This document shows, in pieces, positions 32,361 to 42,083 of a stretch of 64,000 nucleotides of DNA (the first letter of the stretch is position 1; every line of letters starts with the position of its first letter). The DNA is from Hydrogenophaga sp. NFH-34 (lineage in GTDB: Bacteria > Pseudomonadota > Gammaproteobacteria > Burkholderiales > Burkholderiaceae_C). Both the position numbers and the translations under genes were made by a program. The stretch lies in the NCBI RefSeq assembly GCF_021401345.1, contig NZ_JACBGE010000001.1, forward strand, positions 124,001-188,000, written 5' to 3'. The notes beneath the pieces are model-generated. The model was given only the letters and a program-made list of their open reading frames with translations, was not told the DNA's origin and did no database searches.

Positions 32361-34226
32361 ATGCTCTCGCTGTTCCAACGCAAACGGCCGCCGCCATCCT
32401 CTGGCACGACGCCGACACCCATACCTCCCGCCGACACCGGCAAAGGGTTGATGCGGCCCGAGCCGGCCGCATCGCTGCTGGCGACGCCCCGGCGGCAGAA
32501 GCTGTTGGAGCACATCTGGCAGCGCACCTCGCTGTCGCGCAGGCAATTCGCATCGCTGTACCTCGCGCCGCTGGAGCGCTACGCCGAGCTGGTCCAGCAA
32601 TTCCCCGCATCCGAGAGCCACCACCACGCCTACCCGGGCGGCATGCTGGACCACGGCCTGGAAATCGTCGCCTACGCGCTCAAGCTGCGGCAGTCGCACC
32701 TGCTGCCCGCCGGCACCACGCCGGAGGCGCAAGCGGCCCAGGCCGAAGCCTGGACGGCCGGCACCGCCTATGCGGCGCTGTTGCACGACGTTGGCAAGGT
32801 CGCCGTCGACCTGCACGTGGAGTACGCGGACGGCACGGTCTGGCATCCGTGGCACGGCCCGCTGCGGCGGCCGTACCGCTTCCGCTACCGCAAGGAGCGC
32901 GAGTACCGGCTGCACAGTGCCGCCACCGGGCTGCTCTACGCCCGGCTGCTCGATCCGGGCATCTTCGACTGGCTCGCCGGCTACCCCGACCTCTGGGCCG
33001 CGCTCCTGTACGTGCTGGCAGGCCAGTACGAGCATGCCGGCACGCTCGGCGAACTGGTGGTGCAGGCCGATCAGGCCTCGGTGGCCCAGGAACTCGGCGG
33101 CGATCCCAGCAAGGCGTTGGCCGCGCCCAAACACGCCTTGCAGCGCAAGCTGCTCGATGGCCTGCGCTTCCTGCTGCGGGAGGAATTCAAGCTGAACCAA
33201 CCTCAAGCCTCGGACGGCTGGCTGACCCAGGACGCACTCTGGCTGGTGAGCAAGACCGTCTCGGACAAGCTCCGCGCCCATTTGCTGCAGCAAGGCATCG
33301 ACGGCATCCCGGCCAGCAACACGGCGGTGTTCAACGTGCTGCAGGACCACGGCATCGCCTTGCCCACGCCGGACGGCAAGGCGATCTGGAAGGCCACGGT
33401 GGCCAGCGATGCCGGTTGGTCGCACAGCTTCACGTTCCTGAAACTCTCGCCCGCATTGATCTGGGAGGCGGCCGAGCGGCCCGCTCCGTTCGCCGGCCAG
33501 GTGCAGGTCGAGCAGGAGCACGAGGACGTGGCGCAGCAGGTTCCCGCAACGCCTGGTGCGGCACGCACGGGGCCAGAGCCCGCCTACAGCGGCGCCCCGC
33601 CGGTCGCGCCCCCGATGACGGCAGCGACGGCGGACAACGGTGTCGGGGCGCTGCTCGACCTGCTGGACATGGCGCCCGCCGCGTCGGCGCCGCTCCCGAT
33701 GCCACCCGAGCCCGTCGCCGACGCGCGGGCAGACGCCGAAGGAGATTCCCTGGCCAGCGCGGTGATGGCGCCGCCGACACCGCCAACCTCGGCACCCCGG
33801 CCACAGGCCGAGCCCTCCGGCGACGACTTCATGGCCTGGCTGACCCATGGCGTGCGCTCGCGCAAACTCATCATCAACGACGCCAAGGCCCTGGTGCATA
33901 CCGTCGCCGGGACCGCCTACCTAGTCAGCCCCGGCGTGTTCCAGCGGTACGCACAGGAACATCCGCAGGTGGCGAGCATCGCGCGGCAGGAGAAGCTAGA
34001 GGCTTGGCAGTGGGTGCAGAAGCGCTTCGAGAAACTGGCCGCGCACCGCAAGCAAGCCAGCGGACTGAATATCTGGACATGCGAAGTCACGGGACCGCGC
34101 AAATCGCGGCGACTGCACGGCTATTTGCTCCTGGCACCGGACAGCGTATTCGGAGAAACGCCACCCGATAACCCTTACCTACGTCTCGCCAGCGACATGC
34201 CAAGAGACGAAAATCTCTCGGTTTGA
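32361..34226 (+). CDS. traI: TraI, MobH-family relaxase
   Basis: 621 aa. MobH relaxase with TraI_2 domain: the conserved SHHHAYPGGMLDHGLE (about 84-99) and HDVGK (His142, Asp143) form the HD-type metal site that nicks oriT. Residues 385-500 are a Pro/Ala linker. The C-terminal domain begins DDFMAWLTHGVRSRKLIINDAKALVHTV (about 490) and ends with a DNA-binding-like RKSRRLHGYLLLAPDSVFGE. Start ATG at 32361. Belongs to the Pseudomonas-type TraI group (TIGR03760). Confidence 0.9.
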   Translation: MLSLFQRKRPPPSSGTTPTPIPPADTGKGLMRPEPAASLLATPRRQKLLEHIWQRTSLSRRQFASLYLAPLERYAELVQQFPASESHHHAYPGGMLDHGLEIVAYALKLRQSHLLPAGTTPEAQAAQAEAWTAGTAYAALLHDVGKVAVDLHVEYADGTVWHPWHGPLRRPYRFRYRKEREYRLHSAATGLLYARLLDPGIFDWLAGYPDLWAALLYVLAGQYEHAGTLGELVVQADQASVAQELGGDPSKALAAPKHALQRKLLDGLRFLLREEFKLNQPQASDGWLTQDALWLVSKTVSDKLRAHLLQQGIDGIPASNTAVFNVLQDHGIALPTPDGKAIWKATVASDAGWSHSFTFLKLSPALIWEAAERPAPFAGQVQVEQEHEDVAQQVPATPGAARTGPEPAYSGAPPVAPPMTAATADNGVGALLDLLDMAPAASAPLPMPPEPVADARADAEGDSLASAVMAPPTPPTSAPRPQAEPSGDDFMAWLTHGVRSRKLIINDAKALVHTVAGTAYLVSPGVFQRYAQEHPQVASIARQEKLEAWQWVQKRFEKLAAHRKQASGLNIWTCEVTGPRKSRRLHGYLLLAPDSVFGETPPDNPYLRLASDMPRDENLSV

Positions 34227-34280
34227 GCAGAACAAATATAACGAACAGGGATAGGTAAAGCGGCCAGCGCGAGACCGGCT

Positions 34281-34586
34281 TCAATCCTCAGTCTTGGAAG
34301 GAGCCGGTTCGGCCAGCTTGGCTTCGGTCAGGGCCATCAGGTGGGCAGAACTGCATTTCAGCGCACGGGCGATCTTGAGGATCAGGGGCAGCGTGGGCGT
34401 GTGCTCGCCGCGCTCGATCTTGCCTACGTGCGAGCGCTCGATGCCGGCCAAGTGAGCCAGCGTTTCCTGGGCGATGCCCTGGTTGGTTCTCTCGTCGCGA
34501 ACGGCGGCCCCAAACGCGATGGCTGGTTCTGCTTCGTAGGTGGTCGTGCCGGTCGGTCGGCCTCTCTGAATCTGGCGCTTCTGCAT
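34281..34586 (-). CDS. XRE-family transcriptional regulator
   Basis: 101 aa. Helix-turn-helix in AFGAAVRDERTNQGIAQETLAHLAGIERSHVGKIERGEHTPTLPLILKIARAL (about 25-78). Preceded in frame by TTG two codons earlier; ATG at 34586 preferred. Divergent from the ligand-domain gene at 34709, with two inverted repeats in the intergenic region that could be operators. Such small regulators near the integrase often control ICE excision or transfer (inference). Confidence 0.82.
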   Translation of the reverse strand: MQKRQIQRGRPTGTTTYEAEPAIAFGAAVRDERTNQGIAQETLAHLAGIERSHVGKIERGEHTPTLPLILKIARALKCSSAHLMALTEAKLAEPAPSKTED

Positions 34587-34597
34587 TAGCAAAAGCG

Positions 34598-34635
34598 TCG
34601 AGCATTGCCTCGATATAAACCACGTTAAACTTAAC
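34598..34635. promoter_or_regulatory. Paired inverted repeats in divergent regulator region
   Basis: TCGAG (34598-34602) / CTCGA (34609-34613) with a 6-nt spacer, and GTTAA-AC-TTAAC (34624-34635). The local sequence is AT-rich compared with its surroundings. Candidate operators for the XRE protein and promoter sites for both directions. Confidence 0.45.
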
Positions 34636-34708
34636 TCAAAAGCGCGATTGCATGCTTCATGCTTTCACCGTCGCGATGAGTTTCTTGCCCTTGGGAAGGA
34701 GGTTGGAT

Positions 34709-35329
34709 GTGACATCGATCTATGCTTCCACCGCGATCCGTGTGGCAGTGCTCGGCGAGTGGGTGCCTTCACAGCTTGCCGACGTGCTGGCACTGCAACG
34801 TGCCGAAGAGCCGGAGACCTCTGCTGCATTGGTCCGATGTGCTGCGGCGGAACTGGCGAGCAAGTCGCTGGACGATGACTTCGATTTCGCGTTGTCGTCC
34901 ACGGACCTGGAATGGCCTGGCTGGGTGTGCGAGCCGTTGTGGCACGACACGCTGGCTGTCGCCGTCGCCAAGCGTTCGCACCTGCTGGTCCATCGCGACG
35001 TACCGTGCCATGAACTGCAAAAGCAGCCCCTCATCTGTGCGCAATCTACCGCGGACGAGCCATGGCAGGCCCTGGTGCATCGGTTGATCGGCGACGCGCC
35101 ACACGAGCAGGTCGTGAGCACCTTCGACATGGCGATGACGCTGGTCGCCGCGGGTTACGGCATCGCCATCGCGCCCGCCGCGCGGCTGGCAGGATACCAG
35201 TGCCGCGGCATCGTGGTGCGACCGCTGGCCGGCGCACCGCCGATCGTCATGTCCTACCTGCTGCACACGTCTGAGGCCTTGACCGAACCCCAGGAGCGGT
35301 TCGCGCGCCGCGTCCGCTCCGTGACCTGA
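34709..35329 (+). CDS. LysR-type substrate-binding domain without HTH
   Basis: 206 aa. The sequence from TAIRVAVLGEWVPSQLADVL onward is a periplasmic-binding-protein-like LysR effector domain (EPLWHDTLAVAVAKRSHLLVHRDVPCHELQKQPLIC; VVSTFDMAMTLVAAGYGIAIAPAARLAGY). No winged-helix DNA-binding domain precedes it. GTG at 34709 chosen because AAGGAGG sits 6 nt upstream; ATGs at 34652 and 34676 would add short non-conserved sequence. Could be a stand-alone sensor that partners another regulator. Confidence 0.8.
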   Translation: MTSIYASTAIRVAVLGEWVPSQLADVLALQRAEEPETSAALVRCAAAELASKSLDDDFDFALSSTDLEWPGWVCEPLWHDTLAVAVAKRSHLLVHRDVPCHELQKQPLICAQSTADEPWQALVHRLIGDAPHEQVVSTFDMAMTLVAAGYGIAIAPAARLAGYQCRGIVVRPLAGAPPIVMSYLLHTSEALTEPQERFARRVRSVT

Positions 35330-35341
35330 AGTCCCGCCGCG

Positions 35342-37264
35342 TCAAGGCTCCATCAGGTCTTCGGCGGCATCGGCCGTGATGGCGTCTTGCACCAGGCGCT
35401 GCACGCTGCGCCGCACCTGCACCGGAATGTCGGAGTCCTCGAGATCATCCGCCGCGATGCTCTGCGCCGCGACCAGCCGCGCAGCCAGGTGCAGGTTCTT
35501 CGGGTTGACTGCCTCGATGGCAGAGCGCCCGCCGAGCGCGTCATAGGGCTGTAGCAGCGCGTGGTAGATCGCCCAGGTGTCGAGCCCGCGCGGCACCTGC
35601 TTGAGCACGGACTGCACGAGCCTGCGCTTGAGCGGATCGAGTTGCCAGTCGGGCACACGCTGCCCGCGGTGGCCCATGTGGATCGACAGCAGGTTGCCAG
35701 CCTGGATCTCGTAGGTGATCCACCGGCGCGACTTGCCGGCGAGCTTGGCGTAGTCCGCCACCGAGAGGTTGTGCGGCGCCTCAAAGGTCTCCAGCACCTG
35801 CAGGCGTTCGCGCTGCACCTCCGACAGGCGCGGCCGCGCGTACTCGGGCATGCGCACGGCCGACAGCCGCTGCACCGATGCCGGCGCTGCGGGCAGGTCG
35901 GGCGTCGGCGCGGTCACGATCAACTGTGGTGCCGTGAGGTCGATCACCGGCGGCTGTACCGCCGCTTGGCCGGCGATGGTCGGCAGGCCCTGCAGCGTGA
36001 TGGTCAGATGACGGCTGGCGACCTCGACCTGGTTCTGCTCGAACAGGTCCAGGCGATCGGCCCAATCCTGCATCATCACGCGGCGCTGCTCGACGTACTC
36101 GGCATGGTTGTAGGTCGCGCTGATCTTGTCCGGGTCGGCGTGCGAGAGCTGGGCATCCACCCACTTCTTCGGGTAGCCAAGTTCGTTGAGCGCGGTCGAC
36201 ATCGTGGCGCGGATGCCGTGCCCCGTGAGCTGGTCCTCGTAGCCCATGCGCTTGAGCGCGCCGTTGAACGTGTTCTCGCTGACGGGATGCTTCAAGCACC
36301 AGTCGCCAGGGATGAGGTAGACCTGGGCCGGCTTGCACTGGTCCAGCAGGTGGCGAACGATCTCCTGGGCTTGCACCGACAACGGCACAATGTAGGGCGG
36401 GATGTCCACCAGGCGCTTGCGCTTCTTCTTGGTGAGCAGTGCGCGCTGCTTGAGCCTGGCCACCGGGATGATCCACAGGCCTTGCTCCAGGTCGAACTGG
36501 TCGGGCGTGGCGAAGCGCAGCTCGCCGGTGCGCACGCCGGTGAGCATCAGCAGCCGAATCCCCAACTGCGTGTTCAGGCGCCCGCGGTACTTGCGCAGCG
36601 TCTGCAACATGATCGGCAGCTCGGGCATGCGCAGGAACGGGTTGTGTTCGACCGGCGGCAGCGGCAGCGCGACGACCTCCAAGTCCTTGGACGGGTTGTC
36701 GTGCATGTTCGGGATCGCCACCGTGGCGTAGGTGAACAGTTGGGTAAACCAGGTCCGCAGCTTCTCGGCCACCGACAGCGAGCCGCGCTTTTCTACCTTG
36801 CCGATGATGTCCAGCAGGTGCGCGCGGGTGATGTCGTAGATGGTCAGGTGACGCAGCACCGGGAAAACGTCCTTCTTGAAGACGCGGGCGATCTGCTCCA
36901 GGCTGGTCTGCCGTCCTTCCTCCAGTGACAACTTGCGGTGTTTCAACCATTGGTCATATACCGCCTGGAACGTGTGTTCGCCCGCCAGCACGATCGCGTG
37001 GCGCTTGCGCTTCCGTTCGGTGTGCGGGTTAACGCCCTTGGCGAGCAGGTTGTGGGCTTCATCGCGAAGTTCGCGCGCCTCCTTCAGGGAGAGCGCCGGG
37101 TAGCTGCCGAAGGACATGCGATCACGCTTGCCGCCCCAACTGAAGCGGAAGTGCCAGGCCTTGGCGCCGTTGGCGGAAACGAAGAGGGAGAGGCCGTCCG
37201 AATCGGCCAGCGTGTATGTCTTGCCAGTGGCCTTGGCCTGGCGAACCATGAGGTCTGAGAGCAT
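35342..37264 (-). CDS. int: Tyrosine-recombinase integrase of the ICE
   Basis: 640 aa, the size of IntB13 from ICEclc rather than a 400-aa phage integrase. N-terminal DUF4102-like arm-binding domain (residues 1-85, ADSDGLSLFVSANGAKAWHFRFSWGGKRDRMSFGSYP), SAM-like core domain, then the catalytic domain: Arg245 (GVRTGE), His349-xx-Arg352 (HGIR), His in SHAD, nucleophile Tyr385 (ATYNHAEY). A further 255 residues follow, containing a helical region (LSVADYAKLAGKSRRWITYEI) that resembles an excisionase-like HTH. Transcribed away from tRNA-Gly into the element. Confidence 0.92.
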   Translation of the reverse strand: MLSDLMVRQAKATGKTYTLADSDGLSLFVSANGAKAWHFRFSWGGKRDRMSFGSYPALSLKEARELRDEAHNLLAKGVNPHTERKRKRHAIVLAGEHTFQAVYDQWLKHRKLSLEEGRQTSLEQIARVFKKDVFPVLRHLTIYDITRAHLLDIIGKVEKRGSLSVAEKLRTWFTQLFTYATVAIPNMHDNPSKDLEVVALPLPPVEHNPFLRMPELPIMLQTLRKYRGRLNTQLGIRLLMLTGVRTGELRFATPDQFDLEQGLWIIPVARLKQRALLTKKKRKRLVDIPPYIVPLSVQAQEIVRHLLDQCKPAQVYLIPGDWCLKHPVSENTFNGALKRMGYEDQLTGHGIRATMSTALNELGYPKKWVDAQLSHADPDKISATYNHAEYVEQRRVMMQDWADRLDLFEQNQVEVASRHLTITLQGLPTIAGQAAVQPPVIDLTAPQLIVTAPTPDLPAAPASVQRLSAVRMPEYARPRLSEVQRERLQVLETFEAPHNLSVADYAKLAGKSRRWITYEIQAGNLLSIHMGHRGQRVPDWQLDPLKRRLVQSVLKQVPRGLDTWAIYHALLQPYDALGGRSAIEAVNPKNLHLAARLVAAQSIAADDLEDSDIPVQVRRSVQRLVQDAITADAAEDLMEP

Positions 37265-37504
37265 GCGCCCAACTCCTGAGAATCGAGTTGGCTGCCATGG
37301 TCCTGTCCGACCCCGCGCCGCTCCAGCAACTATGCGGAAACGGGAAGCTCCGCTTTCCGATGTACCACTTGATGTACCGTTTTGTACCGGCAGTCAGTGG
37401 TTTTCGCTGGAAGTCACTGGATTCAGCGATGGTGAAAAAGCTGAATGGTGACAATCACTTGCGACGTTCCTCGGTCTTTTCTGGAAGTCCCTGGAAAGTC
37501 GAAG

Positions 37505-37528
37505 TGGAGCGGGTGAAGGGAATCGAAC
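37505..37528 (-). other. Candidate right attachment site (att) of the ICE
   Basis: The 3' end of the tRNA-Gly gene (T-arm, acceptor and encoded CCA). In clc/PAGI-type elements the core site is about the last 18 bp of tRNA-Gly. The integrase gene starts 241 bp inside. The matching repeat should lie left of the window and cannot be seen. Confidence 0.6.
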
Positions 37529-37578
37529 CCTCGTATGAAGCTTGGGAAGCTGCCGTTCTGCCATTGAACTACACCCGC
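37505..37578 (-). tRNA. tRNA-Gly(CCC)
   Basis: 74 nt including encoded CCA. Acceptor stem GCGGGTG/CACCCGC, discriminator T, D-arm with TTCAATGG, anticodon loop TTCCCAA giving anticodon CCC (reads GGG), T-arm GGGTTCGATTCCC. Serves as the ICE integration site and remains intact. Confidence 0.93.
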
Positions 37579-37591
37579 GAAGCCGCATAGT

Positions 37592-39070
37592 TTACTTGAG
37601 GATGTCGCCCAGGCAGAGATACTTGATTTCGACGTAGTCATCCATGCCGTGGTGCGAGCCTTCGCGGCCCAGGCCGGACTGCTTGACACCACCGAAAGGC
37701 ACGTGTTCGGTGGCCAGGATGCCGACGTTGATGCCCACCATGCCGTATTCCAGCGCTTCGCTGACGCGGTAGATGCGGCCGATGTCGCGGCTGTAGAAGT
37801 AGCTGGCCAGGCCGAATTCGGTGTTGTTTGCGGCGTCGATGGCTTCCTGCTCGGTCTGGAACTTGAAGACCGGGGCGAAGGGGCCGAAGGTTTCTTCGCG
37901 GGCGCAGAGCATGTCGGCGGTGGCGTCGGCGACCACCGTGGGTTCGAAGAACTGGCCCGGCAGGCGCTTGCCGCCAGCGACCACACGGGCACCCTTGGCC
38001 ACGGCGTCGTCCACATGGCGCTGCACCTTGGCCAGTGCGGCCTCTTCGATCAGCGGGCCCTGGTTCACGCCCTCTTCAAAACCGTTGCCGACCTTGGCCG
38101 TTTTGACCTTGGCCGCGAACTTGGCCACGAATTCGTCGTACACGCCTGCCTGCACATACAGGCGGTTGGAGCAGACGCAGGTCTGGCCGGCGTTGCGGTA
38201 CTTGCTGGCGAAGGCGCCTTCGACGGCGGAGTCGATGTCGGCATCGTCGAACACGATGAAGGGTGCGTTGCCACCGAGCTCCAGCGACATCTTCTTGACC
38301 GTGGGCGCGCTCTGCGCCATCAGGATGCGGCCGACTTCGGTCGAGCCGGTGAAGCTGATGTGGCGCACCACGTCGCTGGCGCACAGCACCTTGCCCACGG
38401 CGATGGAGCGGTCGCTGTCGGCGGTGAGGATGTTGAGCACGCCGGCCGGGATGCCGGCACGGATGGCCAGCTCGGCCGCGGCCAGCGCCGTCAGCGGCGT
38501 GAGTTCGGCGGGCTTGATCACCACCGGGCAGCCGGCGGCCAGCGCGGGCGCGACCTTGCGGGTGATCATGGCCAGCGGGAAGTTCCAGGGCGTGATGGCG
38601 GCGCAGACGCCGATGGGCTGCTTGAGCACCATCAGGCGGCGGTTGTTGTCGAACTGCGGCAGCGTCTCGCCGTTGACACGCTTGGCCTCTTCGGCAAACC
38701 ACTCCACGAAGCTCGCGCCGTAGGCCACTTCGCCCTTGGCCTCGGGCAGGGGCTTGCCCTGCTCGGCGGTCATGATGCGGCCCAGGTCGTCCTGGTTGGC
38801 CATCAGCAGGTCGTACCACTTGCGCAGGAGGATGCTGCGCTCCTTGGCGGTCTTGGCCTTCCAGGGGCCCCAGGCGGCGTTGGCCGCGGCGATGGCGGCC
38901 TCGGCATCGGCCGGGCCGAGATTGGCCACGTCGGCGAGTTTCTGGCCGGTGGCGGGGTCGAGCACGTCGAAGCGGCTGGTGCCCGGGACCCACTGGCCGT
39001 TGATCAGGCCATCGGTCTTGAGCAGGGAGGGGTCGTTGAGCAGGGCCAGAGGCGAGGTCTTCATGTCCAT
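37592..39070 (-). CDS. gabD: NAD(P)-dependent succinate-semialdehyde dehydrogenase
   Basis: 492 aa, full-length aldehyde dehydrogenase. Catalytic Cys298 in AGQTCVCSNR (the extra Cys after Val is typical of GabD), general base Glu in SLELGGNAPF, Rossmann region SFTGSTEVGR. Oxidises succinate semialdehyde (or glutarate semialdehyde) to the acid. ATG at 39070 has GGAGACACCC upstream. An AT-rich palindrome at 39103-39124 lies just upstream and may be an operator. No transaminase beside it. Confidence 0.87.
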   Translation of the reverse strand: MDMKTSPLALLNDPSLLKTDGLINGQWVPGTSRFDVLDPATGQKLADVANLGPADAEAAIAAANAAWGPWKAKTAKERSILLRKWYDLLMANQDDLGRIMTAEQGKPLPEAKGEVAYGASFVEWFAEEAKRVNGETLPQFDNNRRLMVLKQPIGVCAAITPWNFPLAMITRKVAPALAAGCPVVIKPAELTPLTALAAAELAIRAGIPAGVLNILTADSDRSIAVGKVLCASDVVRHISFTGSTEVGRILMAQSAPTVKKMSLELGGNAPFIVFDDADIDSAVEGAFASKYRNAGQTCVCSNRLYVQAGVYDEFVAKFAAKVKTAKVGNGFEEGVNQGPLIEEAALAKVQRHVDDAVAKGARVVAGGKRLPGQFFEPTVVADATADMLCAREETFGPFAPVFKFQTEQEAIDAANNTEFGLASYFYSRDIGRIYRVSEALEYGMVGINVGILATEHVPFGGVKQSGLGREGSHHGMDDYVEIKYLCLGDILK

Positions 39071-39102
39071 AGGGTGTCTCCGAAGCGGCTGGGCAAAAGG
39101 TA

Positions 39103-39124
39103 TTTATTTAATAAGTTAAATAAA
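39103..39124. promoter_or_regulatory. AT-rich palindrome upstream of gabD
   Basis: TTTATTTAA (39103-39111) and TTAAATAAA (39116-39124) form a perfect 9-bp inverted repeat with spacer TAAG, in an otherwise GC-rich region, 33-54 bp before the gabD start. Fits a dimeric repressor site overlapping the promoter. Confidence 0.5.
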
Positions 39125-39350
39125 GTGGGCGTGATGTTAGCGCATGCGTTCGGGCAGCGGGCCATTGTCTAGCTTACGGGTGGCCGTGGCGGCCCGCCAG
39201 TGCCGCCCGGGACAGCCCGATAAGGGCCAATGCCGGGCCAAGGATGACCGCCGGCCACCCAGGGCCCGCGCAGTGTTGGAAAATAGCGGGTTTCGCACCG
39301 GCTTGGCCGGTTGCCACCCGATTCCCTACGATCGCCCTGCGACCTTCATC

Positions 39351-42026
39351 ATGACCGCTCCCGTCACCGTTGCCGATATCCGCAAGAGCTTCCTGGATTT
39401 CTTTGCTTCCAAGGGCCACACCGTGGTGGCGTCCAGCCCGCTCGTGCCCGGCAACGATCCCACGCTGATGTTCACCAACTCGGGCATGGTCCAGTTCAAG
39501 GACGTGTTCCTGGGCACCGACAAGCGCTCCTACAACCGCGCCACCTCGGTGCAGGCCTGCCTGCGTGCCGGCGGCAAGCACAACGACCTGGAGAACGTGG
39601 GCTACACCGCGCGCCACCACACCTTTTTCGAGATGCTGGGCAACTGGTCGTTCGGTGACTACTTCAAGCGCGAAAGCCTGAAGTGGGGCTGGGAGCTGCT
39701 GACCGAGGTCTACAAGCTGCCCAAGGACAAGCTGCTGGCCACCGTCTACATCGACGACGACGAGGCCTACGACATCTGGACCCAGGAAATCGGCCTGCCG
39801 CCCGAGCGCGTGATCCGCATCGGCGACAACAAGGGCGGCAAGTACAAGTCCGACAACTTCTGGATGATGGCCGACACCGGCCCCTGCGGCCCGTGCTCGG
39901 AAATCTTCTACGACCACGGCCCGCACATCCCCGGCGGCCCTCCCGGCAGCCCGGACGAAGACGGCGACCGCTTCATCGAGATCTGGAACCACGTGTTCAT
40001 GCAGTTCGACATGAAGGAAGACGGCAGCATCGTGAAGCTGCCCGCGCCCTGCGTCGACACCGGCATGGGCCTGGAGCGGCTGGCCGCCATCCTGCAGCAC
40101 GTGCACAGCAACTACGAGATCGACCTGTTCGACAAGCTGATCAAGGCCGCCGCGCGCGAGACAGGCTGCACCGACCTGGCCAACCCCTCGCTCAAGGTGA
40201 TCGCCGACCACATCCGCGCGACCTCGTTCCTCATCGCCGATGGCGTGATCCCCAGCAACGAAGGCCGCGGCTACGTGCAGCGCCGCATCGTGCGCCGCGC
40301 CATCCGCCACGGCTACAAGCTGGGCCGCAAGACCCCGTTCTTCCACAAGCTGGTGCCCGACCTCGTGGCGCTGATGGGCGACGCCTACCCCAACCTGGCA
40401 GCCAACGCCCAGCGCATTGCCGACGTGCTCAAGGCCGAAGAAGAGCGATTTTACGAGACGCTGGAAAAGGGGATGGAGATTGTTTTTGGCACTCTGCATC
40501 AACTTTCCTATGGGCCTGGTTTTGAAGTCGAGGGGGTCACGCCCGGTATCGCCAGTGAGCTGTACCGGTTCCCTGGTGATGTGGCATTCACGCTTCACGA
40601 CACATATGGCTTCCCGGTTGATCTGACAGCTGACATTTGTCGCGAGTACGGCATTGGGCTGGATATGCAGATGTTCAATCTGCGTATGGAACATCAGAAG
40701 GCCCAGGCCCGCGCGGCCGGCAAGTTCAAGATGGACAAGGCGCTGGAATACACCGGCGCCGGCAACACCTTCACGGGCTACGACTCGCTGCAGGAAAACG
40801 CCCAGGTGGTGGCCCTGTACGTGGACGGCACGCCCGTGACCACGCTGCAGGCCGGGCAGGACGGCGTGGTGGTGCTCGACACCACCCCGTTTTACGCCGA
40901 GAGCGGCGGCCAGGTGGGCGACCAGGGCGCCCTCAGCACCGCGTCGGCGCGCTTTGACGTGGCCGACACGCAAAAGATCAAGGCCGACGTGTTCGGCCAC
41001 CACGGCACCCTGGCCCAGGGCACGCTGACCGTGGGCGATCGCGTGAATGCCGCCGTGGACACGGCCGTGCGCGCCGCCATCGTGCGCAACCACAGCGCCA
41101 CCCACCTGATGCACAAGGCGCTGCGCGAGGTGCTGGGCGATCACGTGCAGCAAAAGGGCTCGCTGGTGAATGCCGAGCGCACGCGCTTCGACTTCGCGCA
41201 CAACGCGCCCGTCACCGACGAGCAGGTGCGCCGCATCGAGGCCATCGTCAACGCCGAAATCCTGGCCAATGCGGCCACGCAGGCGCGCCTGATGGACATC
41301 GAAGCGGCCCAGAAGACCGGCGCCATGATGCTGTTCGGCGAAAAGTACGGCGACACCGTGCGCGTGCTCGACATTGGCTCCAGCCGCGAACTCTGCGGCG
41401 GCACCCACGTCAAGGCCACGGGCGACATCGGCCTGTTCAAGGTGGTGGCCGAAAGCGGTGTGGCCGCCGGCGTGCGCCGCATCGAGGCCGTGACCGGCCT
41501 GAACGCGCTGGCTTATCTGCAACAGCTCGAAACCACGGTGGACGAAGCCGCGGGCGCGCTCAAGGCGCCCGCCGCCGAACTCACCGGCCGCATCGCGCAG
41601 GTGCAGGAGCAGGTCAAGACGCTGGAAAAGGAAGTCGCCGCGCTCAAGGGCAAGCTGGCCTCCAGCCAGGGTGACGAACTGGTGAACCAGGCCGTGGACG
41701 TCAAGGGCCTGAAGGTGCTGGCCGCGCGCCTGGACGGCGCCGACGCCAAGACCCTGCGCGACACGCTGGACCAACTCAAGAACAAGCTCAAGAGTGCCGC
41801 CATCGTGCTGGCGGCGGTCGACGGTGGCAAGGTGCAGCTGGCAGCGGGTGTGACCGCCGACAGCGTGGGCAAGGTCAAGGCCGGCGAGCTGGTGAACTTC
41901 GTCGCCCAGCAGGTGGGCGGCAAGGGTGGTGGCAAGCCCGACATGGCCATGGCCGGTGGCACCGACGCGGCGGGCCTGCCGCAGGCGCTGGCCTCGGTGC
42001 CCAGCTGGGTGGCCGAACGGGTGTGA
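39351..42026 (+). CDS. alaS: Alanyl-tRNA synthetase
   Basis: 891 aa, full length. Charges tRNA-Ala. Aminoacylation domain opens [17 protein letters not shown], with [14 protein letters not shown] and RYNRATSVQ-type motif 1, [12 protein letters not shown] (motif 2) and [12 protein letters not shown] (motif 3). Editing domain carries [11 protein letters not shown] and [10 protein letters not shown] zinc/editing ligands; C-Ala domain follows a coiled coil. ATG at 39351. Oddity: codons about 40445-40695 (residues about 365-448) have far more A/T at third positions than the rest of the gene and encode an atypical stretch, suggesting a recombined patch. Confidence 0.95.
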   Translation: MTAPVTVADIRKSFLDFFASKGHTVVASSPLVPGNDPTLMFTNSGMVQFKDVFLGTDKRSYNRATSVQACLRAGGKHNDLENVGYTARHHTFFEMLGNWSFGDYFKRESLKWGWELLTEVYKLPKDKLLATVYIDDDEAYDIWTQEIGLPPERVIRIGDNKGGKYKSDNFWMMADTGPCGPCSEIFYDHGPHIPGGPPGSPDEDGDRFIEIWNHVFMQFDMKEDGSIVKLPAPCVDTGMGLERLAAILQHVHSNYEIDLFDKLIKAAARETGCTDLANPSLKVIADHIRATSFLIADGVIPSNEGRGYVQRRIVRRAIRHGYKLGRKTPFFHKLVPDLVALMGDAYPNLAANAQRIADVLKAEEERFYETLEKGMEIVFGTLHQLSYGPGFEVEGVTPGIASELYRFPGDVAFTLHDTYGFPVDLTADICREYGIGLDMQMFNLRMEHQKAQARAAGKFKMDKALEYTGAGNTFTGYDSLQENAQVVALYVDGTPVTTLQAGQDGVVVLDTTPFYAESGGQVGDQGALSTASARFDVADTQKIKADVFGHHGTLAQGTLTVGDRVNAAVDTAVRAAIVRNHSATHLMHKALREVLGDHVQQKGSLVNAERTRFDFAHNAPVTDEQVRRIEAIVNAEILANAATQARLMDIEAAQKTGAMMLFGEKYGDTVRVLDIGSSRELCGGTHVKATGDIGLFKVVAESGVAAGVRRIEAVTGLNALAYLQQLETTVDEAAGALKAPAAELTGRIAQVQEQVKTLEKEVAALKGKLASSQGDELVNQAVDVKGLKVLAARLDGADAKTLRDTLDQLKNKLKSAAIVLAAVDGGKVQLAAGVTADSVGKVKAGELVNFVAQQVGGKGGGKPDMAMAGGTDAAGLPQALASVPSWVAERV

Positions 42027-42054
42027 GCCCGCCGCCCGGCCCGGCCGGGCGGGC
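42027..42054. terminator. Terminator-like hairpin between convergent genes
   Basis: GC-only inverted repeat GCCCG-ccg-CCCGGCC / GGCCGGGCGGGC after alaS, with a 3-nt bulge and no clear T-tract on either side. Could stop transcription from both directions weakly. Confidence 0.4.
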
Positions 42055-42083
42055 CTGAGGCCTGTTTCGCGCGGGTGTCCGCC

